64,000 nt of DNA from Citrobacter braakii. Its GTDB lineage: Bacteria; Pseudomonadota; Gammaproteobacteria; Enterobacterales; Enterobacteriaceae. The position numbers and the translations under genes were made by a program. This document shows, one piece after another, positions 19,937 through 31,409 of the stretch. Below the pieces are notes generated by a model, which saw nothing but the letters and a program-made list of their open reading frames with translations, made no database searches and was not told the DNA's origin. Every line of letters begins with the position of its first letter. Positions within the stretch are counted from its first letter, which is position 1. The DNA lies in assembly GCF_002075345.1 (NCBI RefSeq), contig NZ_NAEW01000018.1:1-64000 (forward strand), read 5' to 3'.

Positions 19937-20273
19937 GGAAGTCTCATGATCGGGCGACCATACTTCGAAATGATTCGGATGACTGGACGCCCGACTTGAG
20001 TCGTGCTAAGTTAGTGTTGACTTCGTATTAAACATACCTTATTAAGTTTGAATCTAGTTATATCCAATACTTCCCGTTGTTTCTCGCGCGAGAAGTGGAC
20101 AGATTCCTGGCTTGTCACTCAATCCGTCTTGTCGTTTCAGTTCTGCGTACTTTCCTGTGACCAGACAGCGAACAGACATGAGTTGATGGCCGTAAACAGG
20201 CATGGATGACCCTGCCATACCATTCACAACATTAAGTTCGAGATTTACCCCAAGTTTAAGAACTCACACCATT
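19937..20273 (+). promoter_or_regulatory. rho leader region
   Basis: A 337-bp region between trxA and rho. In E. coli this leader mediates Rho autoregulation by premature Rho-dependent termination. The region here keeps that layout, with a C-rich, weakly structured stretch (20120-20165) suited to Rho loading and the remains of a leader peptide frame. An inverted repeat GTCGGGC...GCCCGAC-like pair occurs near 19952-19996. No other gene is visible. Confidence 0.6.
20091..20186 (+). pseudogene. rhoL: rhoL leader peptide frame without a usual start
   Basis: The frame (RSGQIPGLSLNPSC... ending TDMS and TGA) closely matches the E. coli RhoL leader peptide as I remember it. The codon in the position of its ATG (20088-20090) is GCG. 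The open frame extends back to a TAG at 20055 without ATG, GTG or TTG. The first possible start is TTG at 20112, or an ATA at 20067. Either the peptide begins differently or it is no longer translated. Confidence 0.45.
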
Positions 20274-21533
20274 ATGAATCTTACCGAATTAAAGAATACG
20301 CCGGTTTCTGAGCTGATCACTCTCGGCGAAAATATGGGCCTTGAAAACCTGGCTCGTATGCGCAAGCAGGACATTATTTTTGCCATCCTGAAGCAGCACG
20401 CAAAGAGTGGCGAAGATATCTTTGGTGACGGTGTGCTGGAGATATTGCAGGATGGATTTGGTTTCCTCCGCTCTGCAGACAGCTCCTACCTCGCCGGTCC
20501 TGATGACATCTACGTTTCTCCCAGCCAAATCCGCCGTTTCAACCTCCGCACTGGTGATACCATCTCTGGTAAGATTCGCCCGCCGAAAGAAGGTGAACGC
20601 TACTTTGCGCTGTTGAAAGTTAACGAAGTTAACTACGACAAACCAGAAAATGCCCGTAACAAAATCCTCTTTGAGAACTTAACTCCGCTGCACGCAAACT
20701 CTCGTCTGCGTATGGAACGTGGTAACGGTTCTACTGAAGACTTAACGGCGCGTGTACTGGATTTGGCATCACCGATCGGTCGTGGCCAACGTGGTCTGAT
20801 TGTTGCTCCGCCGAAAGCAGGTAAAACCATGCTGCTGCAGAACATCGCGCAGAGCATTGCTTACAACCATCCGGACTGCGTGCTGATGGTGCTGCTGATT
20901 GACGAACGTCCGGAAGAAGTTACCGAGATGCAGCGTCTGGTGAAAGGTGAAGTGGTTGCGTCTACCTTTGACGAACCAGCCTCCCGCCACGTTCAGGTTG
21001 CGGAAATGGTTATCGAGAAGGCGAAACGTCTGGTTGAACACAAGAAAGACGTTATCATTCTGCTCGATTCCATTACCCGTCTGGCGCGTGCTTACAACAC
21101 CGTGGTTCCGGCTTCCGGTAAAGTTCTGACCGGTGGTGTTGATGCCAATGCCTTGCATCGTCCGAAGCGTTTCTTCGGTGCGGCGCGTAACGTGGAAGAG
21201 GGCGGTAGCCTGACCATCATCGCGACTGCGCTGATCGATACCGGCTCTAAAATGGATGAAGTTATCTACGAAGAGTTTAAAGGTACCGGCAACATGGAAC
21301 TGCATCTCTCTCGTAAGATTGCTGAAAAACGCGTCTTCCCGGCTATCGACTACAACCGTTCCGGTACCCGTAAAGAAGAGCTGCTCACCACTCAGGAAGA
21401 GCTGCAGAAAATGTGGATCCTGCGCAAAATCATCCATCCGATGGGTGAAATTGATGCCATGGAATTCCTCATTAACAAGCTGGCGATGACCAAGACTAAC
21501 GACGACTTCTTCGATATGATGAAGCGTTCGTAA
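20274..21533 (+). CDS. rho: Transcription termination factor Rho
   Basis: A 419-aa hexameric RNA-dependent ATPase and helicase that ends untranslated transcripts. The N-terminal RNA-binding domain (1-130) has the cold-shock-like fold [17 protein letters not shown]. The ATPase domain has Walker A APPKAGKT (about residues 178-185), Walker [14 protein letters not shown], and the Q- and R-loops with the R366-equivalent in RSGTRKEE. The start MNLTELKN is set by homology. A longer frame exists from 20202, but it lies in the leader. The protein is nearly identical to E. coli Rho. Confidence 0.97.
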   Translation: MNLTELKNTPVSELITLGENMGLENLARMRKQDIIFAILKQHAKSGEDIFGDGVLEILQDGFGFLRSADSSYLAGPDDIYVSPSQIRRFNLRTGDTISGKIRPPKEGERYFALLKVNEVNYDKPENARNKILFENLTPLHANSRLRMERGNGSTEDLTARVLDLASPIGRGQRGLIVAPPKAGKTMLLQNIAQSIAYNHPDCVLMVLLIDERPEEVTEMQRLVKGEVVASTFDEPASRHVQVAEMVIEKAKRLVEHKKDVIILLDSITRLARAYNTVVPASGKVLTGGVDANALHRPKRFFGAARNVEEGGSLTIIATALIDTGSKMDEVIYEEFKGTGNMELHLSRKIAEKRVFPAIDYNRSGTRKEELLTTQEELQKMWILRKIIHPMGEIDAMEFLINKLAMTKTNDDFFDMMKRS

Positions 21534-21548
21534 TTCAGGTCTCATCCG

Positions 21549-21582
21549 AAAACGCCACGTTTTTACGTGGCGTTTTGCTTTT
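21549..21582 (+). terminator. rho terminator
   Basis: A perfect 12-bp stem (21549-21560 with 21565-21576) with a TTTT loop is followed by GCTTTT. The next 200 bp up to wecA carry the ECA operon promoter region, including a small palindrome CGGTATGACATACCG at 21618-21632. Confidence 0.88.
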
Positions 21583-21782
21583 GTGGCTGTAATCTTAACG
21601 ACACAATAACGATAATACGGTATGACATACCGCATGGCGAAGAAGGGTTGAAATTCGTATTTTGTGGTTGCTAATCATATAGAACCACCTGATATGGAGC
21701 TGATATTGAGTCGGGTTTCTCTTCTGAATAATTGGCTGGATGGTTATACTTCGTGTATTGATATTCTCTGAGAGCATGTATA

Positions 21783-22886
21783 GTGAATTTATTGACAGCA
21801 AGTACTGATCTCATCAGTATTTTTTTATTCACAACGCTGTTTCTTTTCTTTGCCCGCAAGGTCGCGAAAAAGATTGGATTGGTGGATAAACCCAACTTCC
21901 GCAAACGTCATCAGGGACTGATTCCGCTGGTTGGAGGGATTTCGGTTTACGCAGGCATTTGCTTTACGTTTCTTATCGCCGATTACTATATCCCGCATGC
22001 TGCTCTCTACCTGGGTTGTGCTGGTGTACTGGTGTTTATCGGTGCCCTGGACGATCGTTTTGATATCAGTGTAAAAATCCGCGCAACCATCCAAGCCCTT
22101 ATCGGCATCATTATGATGACGGTGGGTAAACTCTATCTGCTAAGCCTTGGCTATATTTTCGGCCCTTGGGAGATGGTACTCGGTCCTTTTGGATATTTCC
22201 TTACCCTGTTTGCCGTCTGGGCGGCAATAAACGCCTTCAATATGGTGGATGGGATTGATGGTCTGTTGGGTGGATTATCTAGCGTGTCATTCGCCGCTAT
22301 GGGGCTTATCCTGTGGTTCGATGGGCAAACAAGCCTGGCCATCTGGTGTTTTGCCATGATCGCCGCCATTCTGCCTTACATCCTGCTGAATCTGGGTATT
22401 CTCGGACGCCGCTATAAAGTTTTTATGGGGGATGCGGGCAGTACGCTGATTGGCTTCACGGTGATTTGGATCCTGCTGGAGACTACCCAGGGGCCAACGC
22501 ATCCTATCAGCCCGGTCACCGCTTTGTGGATTATTGCCATTCCGTTAATGGATATGGTGGCAATTATGTATCGTCGCTTACGCAAGGGCATGAGCCCTTT
22601 CTCCCCGGATCGCCAACATATTCACCATTTAATCATGCGCGCCGGATTTACCTCCCGACAGGCTTTTGTCCTGATTACCCTGGCTGCAGCTATTCTGGCA
22701 TCTATTGGCGTGCTGGCTGAATATTCTCGCATTGTCCCGGAGTGGGTGATGTTGGTGTTTTTTTTACTGGCGTTTGTCTTGTACGACATCTGTATTAAAC
22801 GGGCCTGGAAGGTAGCGAGATTTATCAAACGTTTGAAGCGCAAGTTGCGTAGAAACCGTGAAAGTAAACCAGACTTAACCAAATAA
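21783..22886 (+). CDS. wecA: UDP-GlcNAc:undecaprenyl-phosphate GlcNAc-1-phosphate transferase
   Basis: The first enzyme of ECA synthesis and also of many O antigens. It places GlcNAc-1-P on undecaprenyl phosphate in the inner membrane. The 367-aa protein has about eleven membrane segments. It carries the family motifs VDKPNFRKRH, the Mg-binding DDR of ALDDRFD, NMVDGIDGL with the catalytic Asp pair, and the cytoplasmic HIHHLIMRAG loop. It starts at GTG (21783). It is the first gene of the twelve-gene wec operon. Confidence 0.96.
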   Translation: MNLLTASTDLISIFLFTTLFLFFARKVAKKIGLVDKPNFRKRHQGLIPLVGGISVYAGICFTFLIADYYIPHAALYLGCAGVLVFIGALDDRFDISVKIRATIQALIGIIMMTVGKLYLLSLGYIFGPWEMVLGPFGYFLTLFAVWAAINAFNMVDGIDGLLGGLSSVSFAAMGLILWFDGQTSLAIWCFAMIAAILPYILLNLGILGRRYKVFMGDAGSTLIGFTVIWILLETTQGPTHPISPVTALWIIAIPLMDMVAIMYRRLRKGMSPFSPDRQHIHHLIMRAGFTSRQAFVLITLAAAILASIGVLAEYSRIVPEWVMLVFFLLAFVLYDICIKRAWKVARFIKRLKRKLRRNRESKPDLTK

Positions 22887-22898
22887 ATTGAGGGTACG

Positions 22899-23945
22899 AT
22901 GAGACAACCATTACCGGGGGAAGATGCCGTGAGCGCTGAAAATGAACTGGATATCCGTGGGTTGTTTCGTACCTTGTGGTCAGGGAAGGTGTGGATCGTC
23001 GGTATGGCTCTCGCCTTCGCGATAGCGGCCCTCGCATATACGTTTTTTGCGCGTCAGGAGTGGAGTGCCACGGCGATTACTGACAGGCCAACGGTCAATA
23101 TGTTGGGTGGCTTTTACTCTCAACAACAGTTTTTACGCAACCTGGATATTAAGGCCAGTCTCGCGTCCACGGACCAACCGTCAGTAATGGATGAGGCCTA
23201 TAAAGAATTCATTATGCAGCTTGCCTCCTGGGATACACGCCGAGAATTCTGGCAGCAGACTGATTACTATAAGCAGCGTATGGTCGGTAATAGCAAAGCC
23301 GATGCGGCGATGCTGGATGAACTGATCAATAACATTCAGTTTTTGCCTGGCGATACGCTGCGTAATACCAATGACAGCGTGAAGCTGATTGCCGAGACGG
23401 CTCCTGATGCCAACAATTTGCTGCGCCAGTACGTCGCGTTTGCCAGCCAACGCGCGGCACGTCATCTGAATGATGAGTTAAAAGGTGCATGGGCCGCACG
23501 CACTGTGCAGATGAAAGCGCAGGTCAAACGTCAGGAAGAAGTGGCAAAATCCATTTTCTCTCGCCGCGTCCACAGCATTGAACAAGCGCTTAAAATTGCT
23601 GAGCAGCATAATATTTCGCGTACTTCCACAGATGTTCCAGCTGATGAATTGCCGGATTCAGAATTGTTCTTACTCGGACGTCCAATGTTGCAGGCGCGAC
23701 TTGAGAATCTGCAGTCAATTGGTCCGGATTTCGAGCTGGACTATTTCCAGAACAGGGCCATGCTGAACACCCTGAACGTTGGACCAACTTTAGATCCGCG
23801 TTTTCAGACCTATCGTTATTTGAGAACGCCGGAAGAGCCGGTAAAACGTGACAGCCCTCGTCGCGCCTTCCTGATGATTATGTGGGGTATCGTTGGGGCT
23901 CTGATCGGTGCTGGTGTCGCGTTAACCCGTCGCCGTACGATTTAG
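22899..23945 (+). CDS. wzzE: ECA chain-length regulator WzzE
   Basis: A 348-aa polysaccharide co-polymerase that sets ECA chain length together with WzyE. It has two membrane segments, at about residues 32-50 ([19 protein letters not shown]) and 323-343. Between them lies a long periplasmic coiled-coil-rich domain. The proline/glycine-rich second membrane segment is typical of Wzz proteins. It follows wecA by 12 bp. Confidence 0.95.
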   Translation: MRQPLPGEDAVSAENELDIRGLFRTLWSGKVWIVGMALAFAIAALAYTFFARQEWSATAITDRPTVNMLGGFYSQQQFLRNLDIKASLASTDQPSVMDEAYKEFIMQLASWDTRREFWQQTDYYKQRMVGNSKADAAMLDELINNIQFLPGDTLRNTNDSVKLIAETAPDANNLLRQYVAFASQRAARHLNDELKGAWAARTVQMKAQVKRQEEVAKSIFSRRVHSIEQALKIAEQHNISRTSTDVPADELPDSELFLLGRPMLQARLENLQSIGPDFELDYFQNRAMLNTLNVGPTLDPRFQTYRYLRTPEEPVKRDSPRRAFLMIMWGIVGALIGAGVALTRRRTI

Positions 23946-24000
23946 CAATGCCGTTGCAGTGAGGGGCTGGGCTCTCACTGCCAATCCGAAGAGAATCGAT

Positions 24001-25131
24001 GTGAAAGTACTGACTGTATTTGGTACGCGACCGGAGGCCATTAAGATGGCTCCTCTGGTTCATGCGCTGGAAAAAGATCCTGATTTTGAGGCGAAAGTTT
24101 GCGTTACGGCGCAGCATCGGGAGATGCTCGATCAGGTGTTGAATCTTTTTTCCATTGTACCTGACTACGATCTCAATATTATGCAGCCAGGTCAGGGACT
24201 AACAGAAATAACCTGCCGCATCCTGGAAGGGTTAAAGCCTATTTTGGCTGAATTCAAACCCGATGTGGTGTTGGTTCATGGTGATACCACAACCACGATT
24301 GCTACCAGTCTGGCCGCGTTCTATCAGCGCATCCCGGTGGGGCATGTAGAGGCTGGTTTACGTACAGGCGATCTCTATTCACCATGGCCGGAAGAGGCTA
24401 ATCGTACGCTGACCGGGCGTCTGGCAATGTATCATTTTGCCCCAACAGAAAACTCGCGCCAAAATCTGTTACGAGAAGCTATCCCTGATGATCGTATTTT
24501 CGTCACGGGTAATACGGTTATTGACGCGTTGATCTGGGTTCGGGATCGCGTACTGGGAAATGAGACGCTGCGTGCGGATCTGGCCGAACGTTATCCTTTC
24601 CTGGATGCTGATAAAAAGATGATCCTGGTGACCGGTCATCGTCGGGAAAGCTTCGGTCTCGGTTTTGAGCAAATCTGTCATGCCCTGGCGGAAATAGCCG
24701 CGTCTAACCAAAATGTGCGGATTGTCTATCCGGTACACCTGAACCCTAACGTCAGTGAGCCGGTCAATCGCATCCTGGGTCACGTTGAAAATGTGGTGTT
24801 GATTGAACCGCAGGACTACCTGCCATTCGTATGGCTGATGAATCACGCCTGGCTGATCCTTACTGATTCCGGCGGGATTCAGGAAGAAGCGCCGTCTCTG
24901 GGGAAACCTGTGCTGGTGATGCGTGAAACAACGGAGCGCCCGGAAGCTATTACCGCAGGGACTGTACGTCTGGTAGGTACAGACCCACAGCGGATTGTTG
25001 AAGAAGTCACGCGTTTGCTGCATGACGACAATGAATATCAGATCATGAGCCGCGCCCATAATCCGTATGGAGACGGGCTGGCATGTGACCGCATTTTAGA
25101 TGCATTAAAAAATAATCGGATATCGCTATGA
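24001..25131 (+). CDS. wecB: UDP-GlcNAc 2-epimerase
   Basis: A 376-aa cytoplasmic enzyme that epimerises UDP-GlcNAc to UDP-ManNAc for ECA. The GT-B-like fold shows [10 protein letters not shown] at residues 6-15, [15 protein letters not shown] and [13 protein letters not shown] motifs ([14 protein letters not shown] near residue 290). I set the start at GTG 24001 to match the 376-aa E. coli protein. A longer frame from 23959 is less likely. Its stop overlaps wecC by 4 bp. Confidence 0.95.
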   Translation: MKVLTVFGTRPEAIKMAPLVHALEKDPDFEAKVCVTAQHREMLDQVLNLFSIVPDYDLNIMQPGQGLTEITCRILEGLKPILAEFKPDVVLVHGDTTTTIATSLAAFYQRIPVGHVEAGLRTGDLYSPWPEEANRTLTGRLAMYHFAPTENSRQNLLREAIPDDRIFVTGNTVIDALIWVRDRVLGNETLRADLAERYPFLDADKKMILVTGHRRESFGLGFEQICHALAEIAASNQNVRIVYPVHLNPNVSEPVNRILGHVENVVLIEPQDYLPFVWLMNHAWLILTDSGGIQEEAPSLGKPVLVMRETTERPEAITAGTVRLVGTDPQRIVEEVTRLLHDDNEYQIMSRAHNPYGDGLACDRILDALKNNRISL

Positions 25132-26390
25132 GTTTTACGACCATTTCTGTCATTGGGTTGGGTTATATCGGACTGCCAACGGCGGCTGCCTTTGCTTCCC
25201 GTCAAAAACACGTAATTGGCGTAGATATAAATCAACATGCGGTGGATACCATTAATCGCGGCGAAATTCACATCGTTGAGCCCGATCTGGGTGCGGTGGT
25301 GAAAACGGCGGTCGAAAATGGTTTTTTACGTGCGAGCGCGACACCCGTAGATGCTGATGCGTATCTGATTGCGGTGCCTACCCCCTTTAAGGGAGATCAT
25401 GAACCCGATATGGTCTACGTAGAAGCCGCGGCGAAATCTATTGCGCCAGTTTTGAAAAAAGGCGCATTGGTGATTCTGGAATCCACTTCACCTGTCGGGG
25501 CAACTGAACAGATGGCCGCATGGCTTGCAGAAATGCGGGCTGACCTGACTTTCCCGCAGCAGGTCGGTGAACAGGCGGACGTTAACATTGCTTATTGCCC
25601 AGAGCGCGTACTGCCGGGTCAGGTAATGGTCGAACTGATTAAAAACGATCGGGTGATTGGAGGAATGACCTCCGTCTGTTCCGCGCGCGCCAGCGAGCTG
25701 TACAACATCTTTCTCGAAGGCGAATGTGTGGTGACCAACGCCCGCACCGCAGAAATGTGTAAGCTGACGGAAAATAGCTTTCGCGATGTCAATATCGCCT
25801 TCGCCAATGAACTGTCGCTGATTTGCGCCGATCAGGGGATCAACGTCTGGGAACTGATTCGCCTGGCAAACCGCCATCCACGCGTGAATATTTTGCAGCC
25901 CGGCCCTGGCGTAGGTGGACACTGTATCGCGGTCGATCCGTGGTTTATCGTGGCGCAGAACCCGCAGCAGGCGAAATTGATCCGCACCGCGCGTGAGGTA
26001 AACGATGGTAAACCGCATTGGGTGGTCGATCGGGTAAAGGCTGCCGTAGCCGACTGTCTGGCGGATACCAACAAACGGGCTAGCGAAGTGAAAATTGCCT
26101 GTTTTGGTCTGGCATTCAAACCCAATATTGACGATTTGCGTGAAAGCCCGGCGATGGGAATTGCGCAGAATATTGCGCAATGGCACAAAGGCGAAATGCT
26201 GGTGGTGGAACCGAACATCCATCAACTGCCGAAAAAACTGGATGGTATTTGCCAACTGGCGACGCTGGACGATGCTCTGGCACGTGCTGATGTGTTGGTC
26301 ATGTTGGTTGACCATAATGAATTTAAAGGCATCAAAGGTGATGCGGTTCAACAGCAGTACATCGTTGATACCAAAGGGGTCTGGCGCTAA
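25128..26390 (+). CDS. wecC: UDP-ManNAc dehydrogenase
   Basis: A 420-aa NAD-dependent dehydrogenase that oxidises UDP-ManNAc twice to UDP-ManNAcA, the acidic sugar of ECA. The N-terminal Rossmann domain has [10 protein letters not shown] at residues 8-17. The central [13 protein letters not shown] segment contains the catalytic cysteine. The UDP-binding C-terminal domain starts near residue 310 ([16 protein letters not shown]). Both ends overlap neighbouring genes. Confidence 0.96.
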   Translation: MSFTTISVIGLGYIGLPTAAAFASRQKHVIGVDINQHAVDTINRGEIHIVEPDLGAVVKTAVENGFLRASATPVDADAYLIAVPTPFKGDHEPDMVYVEAAAKSIAPVLKKGALVILESTSPVGATEQMAAWLAEMRADLTFPQQVGEQADVNIAYCPERVLPGQVMVELIKNDRVIGGMTSVCSARASELYNIFLEGECVVTNARTAEMCKLTENSFRDVNIAFANELSLICADQGINVWELIRLANRHPRVNILQPGPGVGGHCIAVDPWFIVAQNPQQAKLIRTAREVNDGKPHWVVDRVKAAVADCLADTNKRASEVKIACFGLAFKPNIDDLRESPAMGIAQNIAQWHKGEMLVVEPNIHQLPKKLDGICQLATLDDALARADVLVMLVDHNEFKGIKGDAVQQQYIVDTKGVWR

Positions 26391-27457
26391 TGAAACGAAT
26401 TCTGGTTACCGGTGGAGCGGGATTTATCGGCTCGGCGGTTGTGCGACATATCATTCATGATACCGAGGATGCGGTGGTTGTGGTCGATAAGCTGACCTAC
26501 GCCGGAAACCTGATGTCGCTGGAGCCGGTTGCGCAGAATTCCCGTTTTGCCTTTGAGAAAGTGGATATTTGCGATCGGGCATCGCTCGACAGGGTGTTTC
26601 AACAATATCAGCCGGACTGCGTGATGCATCTGGCTGCAGAAAGCCATGTCGATCGTTCAATTGATGGTCCGGCCGCCTTTATCGAAACCAACATTGTGGG
26701 AACCTACACGCTGTTGGAAGCAGCGCGCGCTTACTGGAGTACATTAGCCAGTGAGGAAAAATTGGCGTTTCGTTTCCACCATATCTCGACTGACGAGGTG
26801 TATGGCGATCTCCATTCCACAGATGATTTCTTCACCGAAACCACGCCGTATGCGCCGAGCAGCCCTTATTCCGCGTCGAAAGCCAGCAGCGATCATCTGG
26901 TTCGCGCCTGGCTGCGTACCTACGGTCTGCCAACGCTGATTACCAACTGTTCCAATAACTATGGTCCGTACCATTTCCCGGAAAAACTGATTCCGCTGAT
27001 GATCCTCAACGCACTGGCGGGCAAACCGTTGCCGGTATATGGCAATGGTCAACAGATCCGTGACTGGTTGTATGTAGAAGATCACGCCAGGGCGCTCTAT
27101 TGCGTGGCGACGACGGGCGCGGTTGGGGAAACCTATAATATTGGTGGCCATAACGAGCGTAAAAACCTGGATGTTGTCGAAACGGTTTGCAGCCTGTTGG
27201 AAGAGCTGGCTCCGCATAAACCGCAGGGCATCGCGCAGTACCGCGACTTGATCGCTTTTGTGGACGATCGCCCAGGCCATGATTTACGTTACGCCATTGA
27301 CGCTTCAAAAATTGCGCGTGAACTCGGGTGGATGCCGCAGGAAACGTTTGAAAGTGGAATGCGCAAAACCGTGCAGTGGTATCTGGATAATCAGGCATGG
27401 TGGAAACCCGTGCAGGACGGCAGTTACCAGGGCGAACGTTTAGGTCTGAAGGGCTAA
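26390..27457 (+). CDS. rffG: dTDP-glucose 4,6-dehydratase
   Basis: A 355-aa short-chain dehydrogenase/reductase that makes dTDP-4-keto-6-deoxyglucose, the precursor of the Fuc4NAc residue. It carries [11 protein letters not shown] at residues 7-17 for NAD, the catalytic STDEVYGD with TDE, and [10 protein letters not shown] with the Tyr-x3-Lys pair. It begins on the last base of the wecC stop codon. A paralogue (rfbB) may exist elsewhere. Confidence 0.95.
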   Translation: MKRILVTGGAGFIGSAVVRHIIHDTEDAVVVVDKLTYAGNLMSLEPVAQNSRFAFEKVDICDRASLDRVFQQYQPDCVMHLAAESHVDRSIDGPAAFIETNIVGTYTLLEAARAYWSTLASEEKLAFRFHHISTDEVYGDLHSTDDFFTETTPYAPSSPYSASKASSDHLVRAWLRTYGLPTLITNCSNNYGPYHFPEKLIPLMILNALAGKPLPVYGNGQQIRDWLYVEDHARALYCVATTGAVGETYNIGGHNERKNLDVVETVCSLLEELAPHKPQGIAQYRDLIAFVDDRPGHDLRYAIDASKIARELGWMPQETFESGMRKTVQWYLDNQAWWKPVQDGSYQGERLGLKG

Positions 27458-27485
27458 CAGCCTGGTTTTGCGGAGGAGGCAACGC

Positions 27486-28367
27486 ATGAAAGGTATCATT
27501 CTGGCGGGTGGCTCAGGTACTCGCCTGTACCCCATTACGCGGGGCGTATCGAAGCAACTATTGCCCATTTACGATAAGCCGATGATTTACTACCCGCTAT
27601 CGGTACTGATGCTGGCGGGAATTCGCGAAATCCTGATTATCACCACTCCGGAAGATAAAGGCTATTTCCAGCGTTTGCTGGGCGATGGATCTGAGTTTGG
27701 CATTGAACTGCACTATGCTGAGCAACCGAGCCCGGATGGATTAGCGCAGGCTTTTATTATCGGTGAAACGTTTCTTAACGGTGAACCATCGTGCCTGGTG
27801 TTAGGGGACAACATCTTCTTTGGTCAAGGATTCAGTCCAAAACTGCGTCATGTGGCCGCCAGAACGCAAGGCGCGACGGTGTTTGGCTATCAGGTCATGG
27901 ACCCTGAACGTTTTGGTGTTGTTGAGTTTGATGACAATTTTCGCGCAGTCTCTCTGGAAGAGAAGCCGAAAGCGCCGAAATCTAATTGGGCGGTGACAGG
28001 GCTCTATTTTTATGACAGCAAAGTGGTGGAATACGCGAAACGCGTGAAACCTTCTGAGCGTGGGGAGCTGGAGATTACGTCTATCAACCAGATGTATCTT
28101 GATGACGGACATCTGACGGTTGAATTGCTTGGGCGTGGCTTTGCCTGGCTGGATACCGGTACGCATGACAGTTTGATTGAAGCGAGCACTTTTGTGCAGA
28201 CGGTGGAGAAACGCCAGGGCTTTAAAATAGCCTGTCTGGAAGAAATCGCCTGGCGTAACGGCTGGCTGGATGACGAAGGCGTGAAGCGTGCCGCCAGTTC
28301 ACTGGCCAAAACGGGTTATGGTCAATACCTGCTGGAGCTGCTCCGTGCTCGTCCGCGCCAGTATTGA
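27486..28367 (+). CDS. rffH: Glucose-1-phosphate thymidylyltransferase
   Basis: A 293-aa nucleotidyltransferase that forms dTDP-glucose from dTTP and glucose-1-phosphate for the dTDP-Fuc4NAc branch. The signature [20 protein letters not shown] is at residues 8-27. The metal-binding Asp is in LGDNIFFG. The start is fixed by GGAGGAGG a few bases upstream. The 3' end overlaps wecD by 23 bp. Confidence 0.95.
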   Translation: MKGIILAGGSGTRLYPITRGVSKQLLPIYDKPMIYYPLSVLMLAGIREILIITTPEDKGYFQRLLGDGSEFGIELHYAEQPSPDGLAQAFIIGETFLNGEPSCLVLGDNIFFGQGFSPKLRHVAARTQGATVFGYQVMDPERFGVVEFDDNFRAVSLEEKPKAPKSNWAVTGLYFYDSKVVEYAKRVKPSERGELEITSINQMYLDDGHLTVELLGRGFAWLDTGTHDSLIEASTFVQTVEKRQGFKIACLEEIAWRNGWLDDEGVKRAASSLAKTGYGQYLLELLRARPRQY

Positions 28368-29022
28368 GCCGCTTAGCTGGGAAAATACGTTCTTTGGCGT
28401 GAATAGCGCCATTGTCCGTTTTGACCAACGCGCGCCGGTTCTAACTGCGGATGCGTTGCTGCCCTGGTCGCGTGTACAAGCAAAAATACTTGCCGCAAAT
28501 AGCCATGAATTAGATGCTCTGCAGCATTTGGGGTTCTCACTGGTAGAAGGTGAAGTCGATTTTGTACTACCGGTGACGTGTGCCAGCGGCGACCCCGGTG
28601 CGCAGGTCGCGCAACCTACGGATATCCCTGTATTACGCCATCTGGCAGGACAGGCATTTGCGCAAAGTCGTTTTCGCGCCCCGTGGTATGCCGAAGATGC
28701 CAGCGCGCGTTTCTACGCACAGTGGATTGAAAACGCGGTGCTGGGGACGTTTGATCATCAGTGCCTCGTTTTTCGTAAACCGACTGGTGAGATTCGTGGC
28801 TATGTCTCGCTGCGTGAACTGAATGCGACCGAGGCGAGAATTGGCCTGCTGGCCGGGCGTGGTGCGGGTGCAGAACTGATGCAGGCCGCGCTTTGTTGGG
28901 CACAGGCCCGCGGGAAAACAACATTGCGCGTGGCGACCCAAATGGGCAACACCGCCGCGCTTAAACGTTATATACACAGTGGTGCGAATGTGGAAAGCAC
29001 CGCGTATTGGTTATACAGGTGA
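28345..29022 (+). CDS. wecD: dTDP-4-amino-4,6-dideoxygalactose N-acetyltransferase
   Basis: A GNAT-family acetyltransferase that acetylates dTDP-Fuc4N using acetyl-CoA. The acetyl-CoA loop appears as [15 protein letters not shown] near residues 170-184. I start it at GTG 28345 ([11 protein letters not shown]), with GGAG 8 bp upstream, giving 225 aa. This start lies inside the end of rffH. A longer upstream frame has no support. Confidence 0.9.
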   Translation: MLVRASIEPLSWENTFFGVNSAIVRFDQRAPVLTADALLPWSRVQAKILAANSHELDALQHLGFSLVEGEVDFVLPVTCASGDPGAQVAQPTDIPVLRHLAGQAFAQSRFRAPWYAEDASARFYAQWIENAVLGTFDHQCLVFRKPTGEIRGYVSLRELNATEARIGLLAGRGAGAELMQAALCWAQARGKTTLRVATQMGNTAALKRYIHSGANVESTAYWLYR

Positions 29023-29026
29023 CACG

Positions 29027-30157
29027 ATGATTCCATTTAATGCACCGCCGGTGGTGGGAACTGAACTCGATTACATGCAGTCTGCGATGAATAGCGGCAA
29101 ACTGTGTGGTGACGGTGGCTTTACCCGTCGCTGTCAGCAGTGGCTGGAGCAGCATTTTGGCAGTGAGAAAGTGCTGCTGACGCCTTCCTGCACCGCATCG
29201 CTTGAGATGGCGGCATTGCTGCTGGACATCCAGCCTGGCGATGAAGTCATTATGCCGAGCTACACGTTTGTCTCGACGGCCAATGCCTTCGTGTTGCGCG
29301 GCGCGAAAATCGTCTTTGTTGATATTCGCCCGGATACCATGAACATTGACGAAACGCTGATTGAAGCGGCGATCACCGATAAAACCCGCGCTATTGTGCC
29401 GGTACATTACGCGGGCGTGGCCTGCGAAATGGATACCATCATGGGGCTGGCCACTAAACATAACCTGTATGTGGTGGAAGATGCCGCCCAGGGCGTCATG
29501 TCGACCTACAAGGGGCGTGCGCTGGGTACGATTGGTCACATCGGCTGCTTTAGCTTCCATGAGACCAAAAACTATACCGCAGGCGGGGAAGGTGGAGCGA
29601 CGCTGATTAATGATAAAAAATTAGTCGAGCGCGCAGAGATCATCCGTGAAAAAGGGACTAACCGTAGTCAGTTTTTCCGCGGCCAGGTAGATAAGTATAC
29701 CTGGCGTGATATCGGTTCCAGCTATTTGATGTCCGATCTGCAGGCGGCTTATCTGTGGGCGCAATTGGAAGCGGCTGATCGTATTAACCAGCAGCGTCTG
29801 GCGCTGTGGCAAAAGTATTACGATGCCCTGGAACCGCTGGCGCGTGCCGGGCGTATTGAGCTGCCTTCGATACCGGAGGGTTGCGTACAGAATGCCCATA
29901 TGTTTTACATCAAACTGCGCGATATCGACGATCGCACGGCGTTGATTAACTTCCTGAAAGAAGCTGAAATTATGGCGGTGTTCCACTATATCCCGCTGCA
30001 TGATTGCCCGGCTGGCGATAAATTCGGCATGTTTGCCGGTGTTGATCGTTACACCACCAAAGAGAGCGAACGCCTGCTGCGTTTACCGCTGTTCTACAAT
30101 CTGTCGCCGGTGAACCAGCGAACAGTCATTACGACCTTACTCAACTACTTCGCCTGA
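29027..30157 (+). CDS. wecE: dTDP-4-oxo-6-deoxyglucose aminotransferase
   Basis: A 376-aa DegT/DnrJ/EryC1-type PLP aminotransferase that makes dTDP-Fuc4N from the RffG product using glutamate. The Schiff-base lysine lies in CFSFHETKNYTAGGEGG, with the family pattern VVEDAAQGV upstream. The start at MIPFNAPP (29027) matches the E. coli length. A longer frame runs back into wecD. It abuts wzxE by 1 bp. Confidence 0.95.
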   Translation: MIPFNAPPVVGTELDYMQSAMNSGKLCGDGGFTRRCQQWLEQHFGSEKVLLTPSCTASLEMAALLLDIQPGDEVIMPSYTFVSTANAFVLRGAKIVFVDIRPDTMNIDETLIEAAITDKTRAIVPVHYAGVACEMDTIMGLATKHNLYVVEDAAQGVMSTYKGRALGTIGHIGCFSFHETKNYTAGGEGGATLINDKKLVERAEIIREKGTNRSQFFRGQVDKYTWRDIGSSYLMSDLQAAYLWAQLEAADRINQQRLALWQKYYDALEPLARAGRIELPSIPEGCVQNAHMFYIKLRDIDDRTALINFLKEAEIMAVFHYIPLHDCPAGDKFGMFAGVDRYTTKESERLLRLPLFYNLSPVNQRTVITTLLNYFA

Positions 30158-30158
30158 T

Positions 30159-31409
30159 ATGTCGCTTGCAAAAGCGTCCTTATGGACGGCGGCCAGTACG
30201 CTGGTAAAAATTGGCGCAGGTTTGCTGGTTGTGAAGTTGCTGGCGGTGTCGTTTGGCCCGGCAGGCGTGGGGCAGGCGGGTAACTTCCGCCAGATGGTCA
30301 CCGTGCTTGGCGTGTTGGCGGGGGCCGGCATTTTCAATGGCGTCACGAAATACGTTGCGCAGCATCATGACGATCCGGCCCGGCTCCGTAAGGTGGTCGG
30401 TACCTCTTCCGCGATGGTGCTGGGATTCTCTACGCTGATGGCGGTGATTTTTTTGCTGGCGGCCGCACCTATCAGTCAGGGATTATTTGGTCATACTCAT
30501 TATCAGGGGCTGGTTCGACTGGTTGCGCTGGTGCAGATGGGCATAGCCTGGGCGAACCTGCTGCTGGCGCTGATGAAGGGCTTCCGCGATGCGGCGGGTA
30601 ACGCGCTGTCGTTGATTGTGGGGAGCCTGGTGGGCGTAGCGGCTTATTATGGCTGTTATCGCCTGGGAGGGTATGAGGGCGCCTTGCTGGGCCTGGCGCT
30701 GGTACCTGCGCTGGTCGCTATCCCTGCCGCTATAATGCTGATTAAGCGTGGGACTATCCCCCTGCATTACCTGAAACCCTCGTGGGATAACGGTCTGGCA
30801 GGGCAGTTAAGCAAGTTTACGCTGATGGCGCTGATTACCTCCGTAACGCTGCCAGTGGCATACGTGATGATGCGAAACCTGTTGGCGGCGCAGTACAGCT
30901 GGGATGATGTGGGGATCTGGCAGGGGGTGAGCAGTATCTCCGATGCTTATCTGCAATTTATCACCGCCTCATTCAGCGTTTACTTGCTGCCGACGTTGTC
31001 GCGTTTGACTGAAAAGCGCGACATTACACGCGAAGTGATCAAGTCGTTGAAATTCGTGCTGCCGGCGGTTGCTGCCGCAAGCTTTACCGTCTGGCTACTG
31101 CGCGATTTTGCTATCTGGCTGCTTTTCTCCGCTAAATTCACCGCCATGCGCGACCTGTTCGCCTGGCAACTGGTCGGTGATGTGCTGAAAGTCGGCGCCT
31201 ATGTTTTCGGTTATCTGGTGATCGCGAAAGCGTCGCTGCGGTTTTATATCTTGGCAGAAATTAGCCAGTTCATGTTATTGACGGCGTTTGCACATTGGCT
31301 GATCCCTGCACATGGTGCGCTGGGCGCGGCACAGGCTTACATGGCAACGTACATTGTCTATTTCTCTCTTTGTTGTGGCGTGTTTTTACTCTGGCGTAGG
31401 CGGGTATGA
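30159..31409 (+). CDS. wzxE: ECA lipid III flippase WzxE
   Basis: A 416-aa inner-membrane flippase of the MOP superfamily that moves undecaprenyl-PP-linked trisaccharide to the periplasmic face. Hydropathy by eye gives about twelve membrane segments, starting with [20 protein letters not shown]. It sits directly after wecE and overlaps wecF by 4 bp. Confidence 0.94.
   Translation: MSLAKASLWTAASTLVKIGAGLLVVKLLAVSFGPAGVGQAGNFRQMVTVLGVLAGAGIFNGVTKYVAQHHDDPARLRKVVGTSSAMVLGFSTLMAVIFLLAAAPISQGLFGHTHYQGLVRLVALVQMGIAWANLLLALMKGFRDAAGNALSLIVGSLVGVAAYYGCYRLGGYEGALLGLALVPALVAIPAAIMLIKRGTIPLHYLKPSWDNGLAGQLSKFTLMALITSVTLPVAYVMMRNLLAAQYSWDDVGIWQGVSSISDAYLQFITASFSVYLLPTLSRLTEKRDITREVIKSLKFVLPAVAAASFTVWLLRDFAIWLLFSAKFTAMRDLFAWQLVGDVLKVGAYVFGYLVIAKASLRFYILAEISQFMLLTAFAHWLIPAHGALGAAQAYMATYIVYFSLCCGVFLLWRRRV

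Noticed and set aside
20769-21635. 288-codon minus-strand frame opposite rho
   Set aside because: It is antisense to rho, begins past the rho terminator and has no family resemblance.
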